Assembly (NCBI RefSeq): GCF_020906275.1
Contig: NZ_CP086727.1
Location: forward strand, 3,086,001 to 3,150,000
Source: Parasphingorhabdus litoris DSM 22379
GTDB lineage: Bacteria; Pseudomonadota; Alphaproteobacteria; Sphingomonadales; Sphingomonadaceae
DNA: 64,000 bases
Reading direction: 5' to 3'
Position 1 is the stretch's first letter. Each line of letters begins with the position of its first letter. The notes under the pieces were generated by a model that worked only from the letters and a program-made list of their open reading frames with translations, made no database searches and was not told where the DNA came from. This document shows, one piece after another, positions 43,716 to 52,175 of this stretch. Made by a program: the position numbers and the translations under genes.

Positions 43716-45143
43716 ATGGCTCAAAACGGCACGAAATTGCTGATGCTAATCGACGATGAGCCGGCACAATGCCGACTGATCTCTGCATTGGCTTCACGGG
43801 CGGGATATCGCACAATCTTTGCACGCGATGCCGAAACCGCCATTGCGACACTCGGAACACAGGACGGAATGATGCTGGATGCAATTATTCTGGATCATTG
43901 GGTACCAGGTTCCGAAGCAACGGAACTGATCGCCGAATTGAAGTCACGCCGCCCGGCCTTGCCGATACTGATGCTGACGGCAGTGGGTTCGATTACCGAG
44001 GCAGTAGAAGCGGTTCGCGCTGGCGCAACCGATTATCTGATCAAGCCGGTTGCGCCCGAACAGATGCTGCAAGCACTAGCCGCAGCAGTAGAAAACTCAA
44101 AAGAAGCGGGCGAGCTACAACCGCTGACCGAGAAAATTTCCGCGCCGCTGGAATTCGAAGAAATTGTTGGTGCTGCGCCCGCTTTTCGCGCTGCACTCGC
44201 CATCGCCGCCAAGGCCGCGCGAGCCCGCGTGCCGGTGCTGATCGAAGGTGAAGGCGGCGTTGGCAAAGAAGTTATCGCTGACGCCATTCACGCGGCCAGC
44301 CCGCGTTCTAAACTGCCGATGCTTAAGATTAACTGCGGCGCGATTACCGGTAACTTGCTTGATTCCATTCTTTTCGGCCATGAAAAGGGGGCTTTTACTG
44401 GTGCGTTTGATCGCAAAATCGGCCTATTGCAGCAAGCCGAAGGTGGCACGATATTCCTCGATGAGGTCGATCGCATTCCTCCAGAGACACAGGTTCGATT
44501 GCTGCGATTCCTGAAGTCATCGGAAATTCAACCCCTTGGTAGCCCTAATAGCTATCAAATCGATGTTCGCGTCATTGCTGCCACCAACCGTCAGTTGGAG
44601 CGGGAAGTCCGTAAAGAGCGGTTCCGCGAAGATCTTTATTATCGTATGAATGTCGTGCAACTTACCATCCCGCCGCTGCGTGATCGTACGGGCGACATTC
44701 CGGCTCTGGCTCGGCATTTCCTGTCCCGTCTTGCTTTGCAACCGGGACTGCGCAGTCTGGGCATTACCGATGAAGCGCTGAGCCTGCTTCGCAGCTATCA
44801 ATGGCCTGGCAATGTGCGCCAATTGCAAAGTGTTTTGTTTCGCGCGGCCGTCATGTGTGATCGCGATGCGTTGACCTGTGACGAATTTCCCCAGATTGCC
44901 TCTTTTGTAGCCGAATCTGGCGAAGCCCATCCGCAAATGCCAAACAGCCCCGAAGGCATTGGCATTACACTATATACGGAAGACGGCAATCTGCGTCCGC
45001 TTGAAGAAATTGAAGCGGATGTGATTCGTCTGGCCATCGGCCATTATCGCGGCCGGATGACCGAGGTCGCACGCCGTCTGGGCATCGGCCGGTCTACACT
45101 TTATCGCAAGCTGGCTGATCTCGGGATCGACAACGCCGCATAA
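43716..45143 (+). CDS. Sigma-54-dependent response regulator (NtrC family)
   Basis: A 475-residue activator: receiver (1-125) with phospho-acceptor D60 (IILDHWVPG) and the conserved Lys (LIKPVAP), an AAA+ domain with a Walker A variant (EGEGGVGKEVI), the sigma-54 contact loop GAFTGA at 225-230, Walker B (GGTIFLDEVDRI) and arginine-finger region, then a Fis-type HTH (IGHYRGRMTEVARRLGIGRSTLYRKL). The ATG at 43716 is preferred over a TTG at 43686. No kinase is adjacent. Which genes it controls cannot be seen; no clear -24/-12 promoter was found nearby. Confidence 0.93.
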   Translation: MAQNGTKLLMLIDDEPAQCRLISALASRAGYRTIFARDAETAIATLGTQDGMMLDAIILDHWVPGSEATELIAELKSRRPALPILMLTAVGSITEAVEAVRAGATDYLIKPVAPEQMLQALAAAVENSKEAGELQPLTEKISAPLEFEEIVGAAPAFRAALAIAAKAARARVPVLIEGEGGVGKEVIADAIHAASPRSKLPMLKINCGAITGNLLDSILFGHEKGAFTGAFDRKIGLLQQAEGGTIFLDEVDRIPPETQVRLLRFLKSSEIQPLGSPNSYQIDVRVIAATNRQLEREVRKERFREDLYYRMNVVQLTIPPLRDRTGDIPALARHFLSRLALQPGLRSLGITDEALSLLRSYQWPGNVRQLQSVLFRAAVMCDRDALTCDEFPQIASFVAESGEAHPQMPNSPEGIGITLYTEDGNLRPLEEIEADVIRLAIGHYRGRMTEVARRLGIGRSTLYRKLADLGIDNAA

Positions 45144-45215
45144 TTACAACGCCGGACCAGAATGCGTCATGTTCTGAGTTGATGTTTATGGCGCTTCTCC
45201 CTAAGTCTAGCGAAT

Positions 45216-45827
45216 ATGACTTATATGCGATCCACATTATCGATTGGTGCTGCTCTTTCAGCAGCCTTGCTTCTGTCCTCCTGCGGCAAACAGGAGGCCG
45301 TTGGCGACGTTCCGTCCAGTGAAGAATTGGCACGGCAAGCCGATGCAGCCAGCAAAGCCCTGCAAGAAGAAGAGGCGGCCGCCGGTGCGGCAGGAGCGGA
45401 AGACGCAGCCGCTATCGATAGCGCTGAAATGATCAGTTACACCAATGCGCTGCGCGGTTTTTCAATCATGGTACCGAAAAACTGGGCTGTCGACGAAGCA
45501 GCCAGCGACGATAATGGTCAGGTTTTCAACGACGCGCAATCGAACGCCACACTGACCGCTGGATGGATTGAGAATAGGGAAGATGCCGATCTGGCTGCCG
45601 CCGTAAAAGCCCTGGAAGATGCCGGAGAAGGCATGACCGGCGATTATGTCAACGAGAATGAATATCGCGCCTCTGGCTTGATCGAAGAAGGTAACAAGAC
45701 AGCGCAGCGAATCTTGCGCAAACCAGACGGTACGATGATTCAGGCCGCGATTACTTATCCGGCCGATAGCGCCGAAACTATCGATCCACTGGCAACTCAG
45801 ATTTTGGATAGCCTAGCGCTGCAATAG
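45216..45827 (+). CDS. Putative lipoprotein with acidic N-terminal linker, unknown family
   Basis: A 203-residue lipoprotein: a signal segment ending in the lipobox LSSC, followed by an Ala/Glu-rich, probably helical linker (about 35-72) and a globular domain. That domain has NALRGFSIMVPKNWAVDEAASDDNGQVF and ILRKPDGTMIQAAITYP, resembling PsbP-like or DUF1795-type domains that bind the envelope surface, but I do not claim a match. Alternative start at 45225. The gene is isolated by 73 bases from the sigma-54 regulator and ends 29 bases before the converging helicase gene. Confidence 0.75.
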   Translation: MTYMRSTLSIGAALSAALLLSSCGKQEAVGDVPSSEELARQADAASKALQEEEAAAGAAGAEDAAAIDSAEMISYTNALRGFSIMVPKNWAVDEAASDDNGQVFNDAQSNATLTAGWIENREDADLAAAVKALEDAGEGMTGDYVNENEYRASGLIEEGNKTAQRILRKPDGTMIQAAITYPADSAETIDPLATQILDSLALQ

Positions 45828-45855
45828 CGACGGCACATAAGCGCAAAAGCCTGAT

Positions 45856-47178
45856 CTAGCGATCCAGCTTCGCGTCTAGAAAACCCGGGACTGGGCCGTT
45901 CCAGCCATCATCTTCTGAATCATCGACCGGCAGTGAATCAAGAGTTGGTTTTGCTGGCTTTTCAGGTTTTGCAGATTTTTCAGGACGCTTCTTTTTTGGT
46001 TTTTCGTCCTTGGGCTTTTCTGAACTCGTCTTTTTACCGCCCTGCTTTTTCTCTGGCTTGACGGACTTGCTATCTCGTATCGGTAGCTTCGTACCAGTCA
46101 GTTTTTCGATGCTTTCGACATGCTCATCATCGCGCTTCGTGACAAATGTGATGGCCACTCCCGTCGCTCCGGCCCGGCCAGTTCGGCCGATGCGATGAAT
46201 ATAGTCGTCAGGATGCCAGGGAATATCGTAGTTCACAACATGGCTGACGCCTTTGATATCGAGCCCCCGTGCCGCGACATCAGACGCACATAGAAGATTG
46301 ATTTCACCAGACTTAAAGCGCTCCAGCTCCTCAAGACGCGAACTTTGATCCATATCGCCATGAATTTGTCCGGCATCAAAGCCATCTTTGCGCATCTGTT
46401 GGCACAAATCGCGCACTTCTGTCTTGCGGTTACAAAAGATAATTGCGGTGTCGACACCCTCATTGTCCAATATGCCATAGAGCAGCTTGCGCTTGGCTTT
46501 TGGGGCAACATGAATAATCGATTGATCAATTGATGTATTGGCCGTTGCTGGCCGTGAAACCTCAACAGACTTCGGATTGTTGAGAAACTGGTCCGACAGC
46601 TTTTTAATCGGCGGCGGCATTGTTGCCGAAAACAGCATCGTCTGACGGGTCGATGGCAATTTTGAGCAAATCTGTTCGATATCAGGAATGAAGCCCATAT
46701 CGAGCATACGGTCAGCTTCATCGATGACGAGCAGCTCACAACCGGACATCAAGATCCGGCCGCGCTCGAACAAATCCATCAACCGGCCCGGCGTTGCGAT
46801 CAGGACATCTACACCTTTTTCCAAAGCCTTGACTTGATCCCCCATCGACACGCCGCCGATCAGCAGCGCCATGCTGAGATTATGGTTCTTTCCGTATTTT
46901 TCAAAATTTTCAGCCACCTGCGCAGCGAGTTCCCGGGTCGGTTCCAGGATCAAGGAACGCGGCATCCGGGCACGGGACCGGCCGTGAGCCAGTATATCAA
47001 TCATCGGCAAAACGAAACTTGCCGTCTTGCCGGTACCGGTCTGGGCAATCCCGATAATGTCCTTCATCATTAAGACAGGTGGTATCGCCTGCGCCTGGAT
47101 TGGCGTCGGCTGATCATAGCCTGCATCGGCTACCGCTTTTAGCAATTCATCAGAGAGGCCGAGGTCGGCAAATTTCAT
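45856..47178 (-). CDS. DEAD-box RNA helicase (RhlE-like)
   Basis: A 440-residue ATP-dependent RNA helicase with a full motif set: Q motif (DQPTPIQAQAIP), I (AQTGTGKT), Ia (PTRELA), Ib (TPGR), II (DEAD), III (SAT), V (ARGLDIKGVSHVVNYD) and VI (HRIGRTGRAG). After the two RecA domains (to about residue 365) there is a Lys/Pro-rich basic tail (KPEKKQGGKK..., KPKKKRPEKSAK) that should bind RNA without specificity. Likely roles are rRNA maturation or cold adaptation. It is a single gene. Confidence 0.94.
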   Translation of the reverse strand: MKFADLGLSDELLKAVADAGYDQPTPIQAQAIPPVLMMKDIIGIAQTGTGKTASFVLPMIDILAHGRSRARMPRSLILEPTRELAAQVAENFEKYGKNHNLSMALLIGGVSMGDQVKALEKGVDVLIATPGRLMDLFERGRILMSGCELLVIDEADRMLDMGFIPDIEQICSKLPSTRQTMLFSATMPPPIKKLSDQFLNNPKSVEVSRPATANTSIDQSIIHVAPKAKRKLLYGILDNEGVDTAIIFCNRKTEVRDLCQQMRKDGFDAGQIHGDMDQSSRLEELERFKSGEINLLCASDVAARGLDIKGVSHVVNYDIPWHPDDYIHRIGRTGRAGATGVAITFVTKRDDEHVESIEKLTGTKLPIRDSKSVKPEKKQGGKKTSSEKPKDEKPKKKRPEKSAKPEKPAKPTLDSLPVDDSEDDGWNGPVPGFLDAKLDR

Positions 47179-47318
47179 AACGTTTCCGGAAAATAGCGGT
47201 GCAATATCGCACGATCAACAGGCTTGTAAAAACCGCGTGGAGGGATGGTGCCAAACGTGCCTTTTGTCAAGTTATCTAGCGTGTTGACCTTATCAGGCTG
47301 CTGTTTCAGAAGCCGCCT

Positions 47319-47813
47319 TCATTCGGGCACCAGCAATCGAAACCGATCAATCTCGCATTTCGATCCGGTGCGGGAATGCAAAATGTCACGGCCGGTACAG
47401 ATTTTCCCGTCCTGTGACTTTTCCATATAAAATCCAGAATAGAAGTTGCGGGCCTGACATTTTTTTTCAAGCCGAGCCCGAATTTGCTGCCGGTCCTTGG
47501 TAACGAGATCAACATAGCGTTCGCCAAATCTCTGAACACCCAAGATGTTATTCATGGGCAGGCACTTGCCGATTTTCTTAAGCGTATATCTGGTCGGAGC
47601 TGATCGGCGGCTGAAGTCCGCCAGTGGAGCAGACGCAGCGGGCCGACGCCGGGGCACACGGATAATGATCCTTTTCTCGATCCGAACCTGAGCAAATTGC
47701 TTCTTTACCGGAGCAACAAATATACCTTCGGTAGAGGAGCTGTTATCGGCCGCATGCGGCTTTTCTGCAACGGGTGCGGCCAACAGCAATGATGCATGCA
47801 GCAAAAGACTCAC
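47319..47813 (-). CDS. Conserved exported hypothetical protein
   Basis: A 164-residue protein with a probable N-terminal signal (SLLLHASLLLAAPVAE). The middle has a basic stretch (IRVPRRRP) and the C-terminal half has four Cys: KIGKCLPMNNI, RARLEKKCQARNFYSGFYM, DGKICTGRD and GSKCEIDRFRLLVP. I recall similar short proteins in other sphingomonads, where the C-terminal 'FYSGFY...DG.IC..RD' part is conserved, but the family has no known role. Four Cys suggest two periplasmic disulfides. It lies between the helicase and the FAD oxidase gene, with no operon partner. Confidence 0.7.
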   Translation of the reverse strand: MSLLLHASLLLAAPVAEKPHAADNSSSTEGIFVAPVKKQFAQVRIEKRIIIRVPRRRPAASAPLADFSRRSAPTRYTLKKIGKCLPMNNILGVQRFGERYVDLVTKDRQQIRARLEKKCQARNFYSGFYMEKSQDGKICTGRDILHSRTGSKCEIDRFRLLVPE

Positions 47814-47953
47814 TGAAAACCCCTAGTTATCATCGCCAAGCCTATAACAACGCCGATTGAACATTTGATGAACTATCGTTTCTGTTGGTATATTGGTCTT
47901 TTCACGTAAAGCATCTATAATCTTTACCATTCTCGAAAATATCGGAGTTAATA

Positions 47954-49414
47954 ATGTCGGACACACCCGATTGGCTGCATCTCATGGCTGAAATCGTCGG
48001 AACCAAGGGTTTTACCCGCATGGAAGACGAGATGCAGCCCTGGCTGACCGACTGGCGTGGCCGCTATACGGGAAAGGCGCTTGCTCTGATTTCCCCGGCG
48101 TCGACGGCAGAAGTGGCCGAACTTGTCAAAGTTGCTGATGCCCATTCGGTCGCCTTGGTACCTCAGGGTGGAAATAGTGGGATGGTCGGCGGCGCCACGC
48201 CGGATAGCGAGGGGCTATCGGTGCTGGTGTCGTTGCGCCGAATGAACAAGATTCGTGACATTTCAGCCGACGATCAGCTCGCAATCTGTGATGCTGGTGT
48301 CATTCTGCAAAATCTGCACGAAGCCTTGGATGATCATGGCCAGCGCTTCCCATTAACGTTGGGGGGCAAGGGATCGGCGACAATAGGCGGCCTGGTTTCT
48401 ACTAACGCAGGCGGAACACAGGTGCTACGGCACGGCACGATGCGCGCTTTGGTTGCCGGACTGGAAGCGGTATTACCCGATGGGTCAATCTACAATGGGC
48501 TCGCTCCGCTCAAAAAAGACAATCGCGGATATGATCTGAAGCAATTGCTGGTCGGTGGTGAAGGAACATTGGGCATTGTGACTGCTGCAACCTTAAAAAC
48601 GGTTCCAGCACTTATTGATCGATCTGTTGCATGGGCCGGCGTGTCGTCCCCGCAAGCTGCCTACAGGCTTTTCCAGTTCCTCAATACTCGCGGTAGCCAG
48701 TCCCTGGAGGGATTTGAGATTATCCCTAAATCCTGCCTTGATGCTGTGCTCACGCATATTCCTGATACGCGCAGTCCACTCGAACAAAGCGCGGCTTGGA
48801 ATGTGCTGATCGAAGTTGTCCGCGATCAACCCGATGCGATCGATCCGCGCATATCCATCGAAAATCTGCTGGCTGAAGCGATTGACAAGGAACTGCTGGA
48901 AGATGCTGTGATCGCTGCCAATGAAGCGCAAGCCGAAGCTTTCTGGAAAATCCGAGACTCTATCTCAGAAGCTGAACGGGCCAATGGCCCGGCTTTGCAG
49001 CATGACATCAGCGTACCTGTGGCCCGGATGGCTGATTTCATTACCGATGCTGGCAGCAAAATCGAAGCCAGTTTTCCCGGTACAGCCGTCGCAGCCTTTG
49101 GCCATATGGGAGATGGAAATGTCCATTTTCACGTCAAAGCCCCCTCTGAGATTACCGGTGCCTCAGAGGCTGCTGAATGGATGTCGCGATGCTCCGAAAC
49201 GATATCACCAATGGTTCATGATCTGGTGATAGCCTCCAATGGCTCCATTTCCGCCGAACATGGTATCGGTCAATCCAAACGCGACGAGCTTGGACGGTTG
49301 TCGGGAGATGCACGCATAATGGCATTGCGTGCCATAAAAACTGCCATCGACCCAAAAAATATTATGAATCCGGGTAAGCTAGTTCCTCTTGCGTCAAGCA
49401 CGTCAGCCTCTTAA
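47954..49414 (+). CDS. FAD-binding oxidoreductase (GlcD / D-2-hydroxyacid dehydrogenase type)
   Basis: A 486-residue flavoprotein of the FAD/VAO-type family that oxidises D-2-hydroxy acids such as D-lactate, glycolate or D-2-hydroxyglutarate. The FAD domain shows VALVPQGGNSGMVGGATP near residue 68, ATIGGLVSTNAGGTQVLRHG and DLKQLLVGGEGTLGIVTAATL. The C-terminal cap has the metal-site HMGDGNVHFH and the closing EHGIGQSKRDELG. No GlcE or GlcF partners are present. The next gene encodes a SapC protein 45 bases downstream, so they may share a transcript. Confidence 0.92.
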   Translation: MSDTPDWLHLMAEIVGTKGFTRMEDEMQPWLTDWRGRYTGKALALISPASTAEVAELVKVADAHSVALVPQGGNSGMVGGATPDSEGLSVLVSLRRMNKIRDISADDQLAICDAGVILQNLHEALDDHGQRFPLTLGGKGSATIGGLVSTNAGGTQVLRHGTMRALVAGLEAVLPDGSIYNGLAPLKKDNRGYDLKQLLVGGEGTLGIVTAATLKTVPALIDRSVAWAGVSSPQAAYRLFQFLNTRGSQSLEGFEIIPKSCLDAVLTHIPDTRSPLEQSAAWNVLIEVVRDQPDAIDPRISIENLLAEAIDKELLEDAVIAANEAQAEAFWKIRDSISEAERANGPALQHDISVPVARMADFITDAGSKIEASFPGTAVAAFGHMGDGNVHFHVKAPSEITGASEAAEWMSRCSETISPMVHDLVIASNGSISAEHGIGQSKRDELGRLSGDARIMALRAIKTAIDPKNIMNPGKLVPLASSTSAS

Positions 49415-49459
49415 AGCCAAAGCAACTTTTGAGACAATTTATTTTTTCGGAGATTTCAT

Positions 49460-50239
49460 ATGGCCAGCGCGCCTCAAGCCCAAGCACTTCCTATGTTTTA
49501 CAAGGATCTGGTTCCACTCAATTCCCAGGAGCATGCCAAATGGAGGGTAAAGGGACTCGACAATGCATCGTTCATGCAAGAACAGCATGCCATTCCCATT
49601 ACGGTTGATGAGTTTTCCAACGCTGCCCGCAACTACCCGATCGTCTTTTCAGTGGGAGATAATAGCGTTCCATTGATCCTTATGGGTCTGAATGAAGGCG
49701 TGAATACGTTCATGGGCGAAGATGGCCGTTTTAGTGAACCTGCTTATGTTCCTGCCTATGTTCGCCGTTATCCTTTCATGCTGGCCAAATTGCGTCCGGA
49801 TGCTGAAGAATTGTCGCTATGTTTCGATCCAACAACCGGCGCGATTGGTGATTATAAAGATGGCGATCCGCTATTTGAGAACGATCAGCCGTCAGAAAAA
49901 ACAAAAAGCATTTTGGAATTTTGTGAGCAATTTGAACAAGCAGGCCAGCGTACCGGTCAGTTTGTTGAGGAACTAAAAAAACTGGATCTTTTGATGGAAG
50001 GGGAGGTGGCCATCCAGCAAACCGGCGTTGAAAAACCATTTGTCTATCGTGGTTTTCAAATGGTCAACGAAGAGAAACTCCGGGATATGCGTGGGGACGA
50101 ACTGCGCAAAATCAATCAAAACGGTATGCTGCCCTTGATTTATGCACACCTGTTCTCGCTGCAGATCATGCGCGAAGTCTTTGCAAGACAAGTCCAGGCC
50201 GGCAAAGTGCCCGAGGTTACCGAAGCACCAAGCATATAA
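49460..50239 (+). CDS. SapC family protein
   Basis: A 259-residue protein of the SapC family, named after a Campylobacter S-layer-linked protein and common in Alphaproteobacteria, often near TonB receptors. Visible family features are YKDLVPLNSQEHAKWRVKG at the N-terminus, the YPIVFSVGDNSVPLILMGL segment near residue 55, and YVPAYVRRYPFMLAKL near 95. There is no signal peptide, so it is probably cytoplasmic despite the S-layer name. Function is unsettled. The long 400-base gap that follows contains a candidate small RNA. Confidence 0.88.
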   Translation: MASAPQAQALPMFYKDLVPLNSQEHAKWRVKGLDNASFMQEQHAIPITVDEFSNAARNYPIVFSVGDNSVPLILMGLNEGVNTFMGEDGRFSEPAYVPAYVRRYPFMLAKLRPDAEELSLCFDPTTGAIGDYKDGDPLFENDQPSEKTKSILEFCEQFEQAGQRTGQFVEELKKLDLLMEGEVAIQQTGVEKPFVYRGFQMVNEEKLRDMRGDELRKINQNGMLPLIYAHLFSLQIMREVFARQVQAGKVPEVTEAPSI

Positions 50240-50483
50240 GTTACCGGTAAATTTTGATGGGGATTGTGTCATCCTAGTCAGCCAACGCTTGAAAAAAGCA
50301 GTTTGCTCTCGCAAGATCGTCGCAATCCTCATTTCTATCAATGCTTGTTTAGCAGAATTGCTAAAGGCCCATCAAAACCGGATATAGAGGTCATCCCATA
50401 TGGAATGACTGTACTATTCCTATGTCCAGACGGTCCAAATAAAATAATTGCACAGAATCGGATCAATAAATTCACGATTGGGT
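50240..50483. other. Non-coding gap after the SapC gene
   Basis: No plausible gene on either strand. A weak pairing (GGAAT...ATTCC, 50402-50420) is visible. It precedes the candidate small RNA and may hold its promoter, but I could not identify a convincing -35/-10 pair. Confidence 0.5.
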
Positions 50484-50621
50484 CTTGCAACTCGCTATGC
50501 AAGCGACCACATTGTGAGTTGTATTGGTTTACATCCCCCGATTGAACCAATACCGGCATTCTCAGAATGCCACCTCCCTGAACCTTGGCCACCTCGCCGA
50601 CATGGCGAGGTGGTTTTTTTT
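50484..50621 (+). ncRNA. Candidate structured small RNA ending in an intrinsic terminator
   Basis: Four hairpins follow each other in 138 bases with no coding sequence: CTTGCA/TGCAAG (50484-50503, with CAACTC/GAGTTG as an alternative), GTATTGGTT/AACCAATAC (50521-50553) with a loop containing CCCCC, GGCATTC-TCA-GAATGCC (50555-50571), and the terminator at 50589. Between the last two the sequence ACCTCCCTGAACC is unpaired and complements Shine-Dalgarno sequences. The gap to the SapC gene (245 bases) makes it unlikely that this is just that gene's tail. The 5' end is a guess. Confidence 0.5.
50589..50621 (+). terminator. Strong intrinsic terminator
   Basis: A perfect 10-pair stem (CCACCTCGCC / GGCGAGGTGG) with loop GACAT, followed by eight T. 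It is the 3' end of the candidate small RNA. It could also be read as the end of a very long SapC 3' region. Confidence 0.93.
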
Positions 50622-50639
50622 GGTTTGATCAAATCAGCC

Positions 50640-51530
50640 CTATTCTGCGGCAAGTAAGAACTGATTCTCAATCTGGTTCACCAGCCGTTTTGCCAGATTC
50701 AGGATATGGTCAGCCATTACGGATGCCTGATCGCTGGGTTCTCGCAATGCCGCATCAAGGTAGAAGCTGCGATCGACCTCCAGTTGCAAGGCGTGAATAT
50801 CTCTTTCAACCTTACTGTGCCGCTCCAAAATATAGCCACCCGCATAAGGATGGTTCAGACGCGTTTTCACGCCGAAATGCTGAAGGAAAGATACAGCAAG
50901 CTCAGAAAAACGCGACCCCGCGCTTCGGCCAAAGCGATCACCGATGACGATATCCACATTGTCATGCTCCGGACCAAGCGGCGGCATACTATGTAAATCA
51001 AGCAGGATGGCACCGCCAAACTTCAATCTCATCTGCTCCAATATCTCAGTAATTCCGCTGTGATAAGGTTCATGGTCAGACGCAAGACGAAAGCTAATAT
51101 CTGCCCACTGCCATTTTTTTCGCCATAGATTGCCGACGCCATGTAGACGGCTTGGTATAACACCCAATCCACCACGTACTTTGCGACTAGGCATCGGAAG
51201 CTCCGACGACGACAAACCGACAACCATATCTGCATCGATTTCAGCCCGGTTGCGGTTCAAATCCACCCAGGCACGGGGGCGATGAGCAATAATGGCAGGA
51301 AAGCCCTCGGCAATGGCGCGGTTGGCGAGACGGTCAACATAGCGATCTTCAAGCCTCAATAAATGAGCAGCTGGTACAGCCAGATTTTCCATGATTTCTC
51401 GAGGATAAACCCGTCCTGCATGTGGAATGCTAATCAAAAGCGGAAATTTCAGATTACCAGTATTATGAATTGAAAACGGCCTTTTGTCAGAATCGACATG
51501 CATCAGATCATAGACTGGCTGGTTACTCAT
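50640..51530 (-). CDS. N-formylglutamate amidohydrolase
   Basis: A 296-residue zinc hydrolase family protein that releases glutamate from N-formylglutamate, as in histidine breakdown, though relatives act on other N-formyl compounds. Family marks are LISIPHAGRVYP near residue 33, DRYVDRLANRA, the RAWVDLNRNRAEID segment (Asp and Arg of the active site), AILLDLHSMPPLG, and GDRFGRSAG. There are no hut genes in the window. Position directly divergent from cpdR is common in sphingomonads, which fits a housekeeping location rather than a histidine operon. Confidence 0.9.
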   Translation of the reverse strand: MSNQPVYDLMHVDSDKRPFSIHNTGNLKFPLLISIPHAGRVYPREIMENLAVPAAHLLRLEDRYVDRLANRAIAEGFPAIIAHRPRAWVDLNRNRAEIDADMVVGLSSSELPMPSRKVRGGLGVIPSRLHGVGNLWRKKWQWADISFRLASDHEPYHSGITEILEQMRLKFGGAILLDLHSMPPLGPEHDNVDIVIGDRFGRSAGSRFSELAVSFLQHFGVKTRLNHPYAGGYILERHSKVERDIHALQLEVDRSFYLDAALREPSDQASVMADHILNLAKRLVNQIENQFLLAAE

Positions 51531-51663
51531 TGTGTTCCGTCCGTTTTACACTCGATATAGTATAAAAACGCGAAGCAGAACCAAAATATTAAGGGATTTG
51601 CGCCTATAGCCAAGTTTGGGCATAAACATAGCAGTTTTAAGACGATAGGGATAAGCCAAGCTG

Positions 51664-52041
51664 ATGATCAGAATTCTCCTTGCGGAAGATGAACAGGCGA
51701 TGCGTGAACATCTTACACGTGCATTGACAAAGTCAAACTATGAGGTGGTTGCCGTTGATCGGGGAACCGCCGCACTTCCTTATCTCGAATCGGAAAAGTT
51801 CGACCTCTTGTTGACCGATATTGTCATGCCGGAAATGGATGGCATTGAACTGGCCCAGCATTGTGCCAAAGTGTCACCCGATACCCAAGTGATGTTCATT
51901 ACGGGATTTTCGGGTGTTACCCTGCGCGCTGGCGAATCTGTTCCCAAGGCCAAAATTCTGTCCAAACCGTTCCATCTCAAGGATCTGGTTCTCGAAGTGC
52001 AGCGACTGTTTGAACCCGATAGTATCGGTGAGTTGAATTAA
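51664..52041 (+). CDS. cpdR: Cell-cycle response regulator CpdR
   Basis: A 125-residue single-domain receiver: acidic pair E8/D9, phospho-acceptor D52 (LLTDIVMPEMDG), Thr in the ITGFSG switch segment and Lys in LSKPFHL. In Caulobacter, unphosphorylated CpdR primes ClpXP to degrade CtrA-pathway and other proteins at the cell pole. The full conservation of the 'ILLAEDEQAMREHLTRAL' opening and the C-terminal LVLEVQRLF support CpdR over a generic receiver. It is followed 43 bases later by tRNA-Val. Confidence 0.92.
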   Translation: MIRILLAEDEQAMREHLTRALTKSNYEVVAVDRGTAALPYLESEKFDLLLTDIVMPEMDGIELAQHCAKVSPDTQVMFITGFSGVTLRAGESVPKAKILSKPFHLKDLVLEVQRLFEPDSIGELN

Positions 52042-52084
52042 GTCTTGCGCCCCGCTTATGGGCTAGCTAGATGGCCTGCAGCGT

Positions 52085-52159
52085 GGGCGTATAGCTCAGT
52101 GGTAGAGCACTTCGTTGACATCGAAGGGGTCGGGAGTTCAACTCTCTCTACGCCCACCA
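52085..52159 (+). tRNA. tRNA-Val (anticodon GAC)
   Basis: The cloverleaf is complete: acceptor GGGCGTA/TACGCCC, D arm GCTC..GAGC, anticodon stem CTTCG/CGAAG with loop TTGACAT (anticodon GAC, reading GTC/GTT), and T arm GGGAG-TTCAACT-CTCTC with an encoded CCA end. It starts 43 bases after cpdR, and the AraC gene ends 16 bases beyond it on the other strand. Confidence 0.96.
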
Positions 52160-52175
52160 TTTTTCAAGAATTTTC

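Noticed and set aside
43686..43716. A possible sigma-54 promoter (TGGCAC) before the NtrC-like gene
   Set aside because: No TTGC element at the needed spacing; a single half match is not enough.
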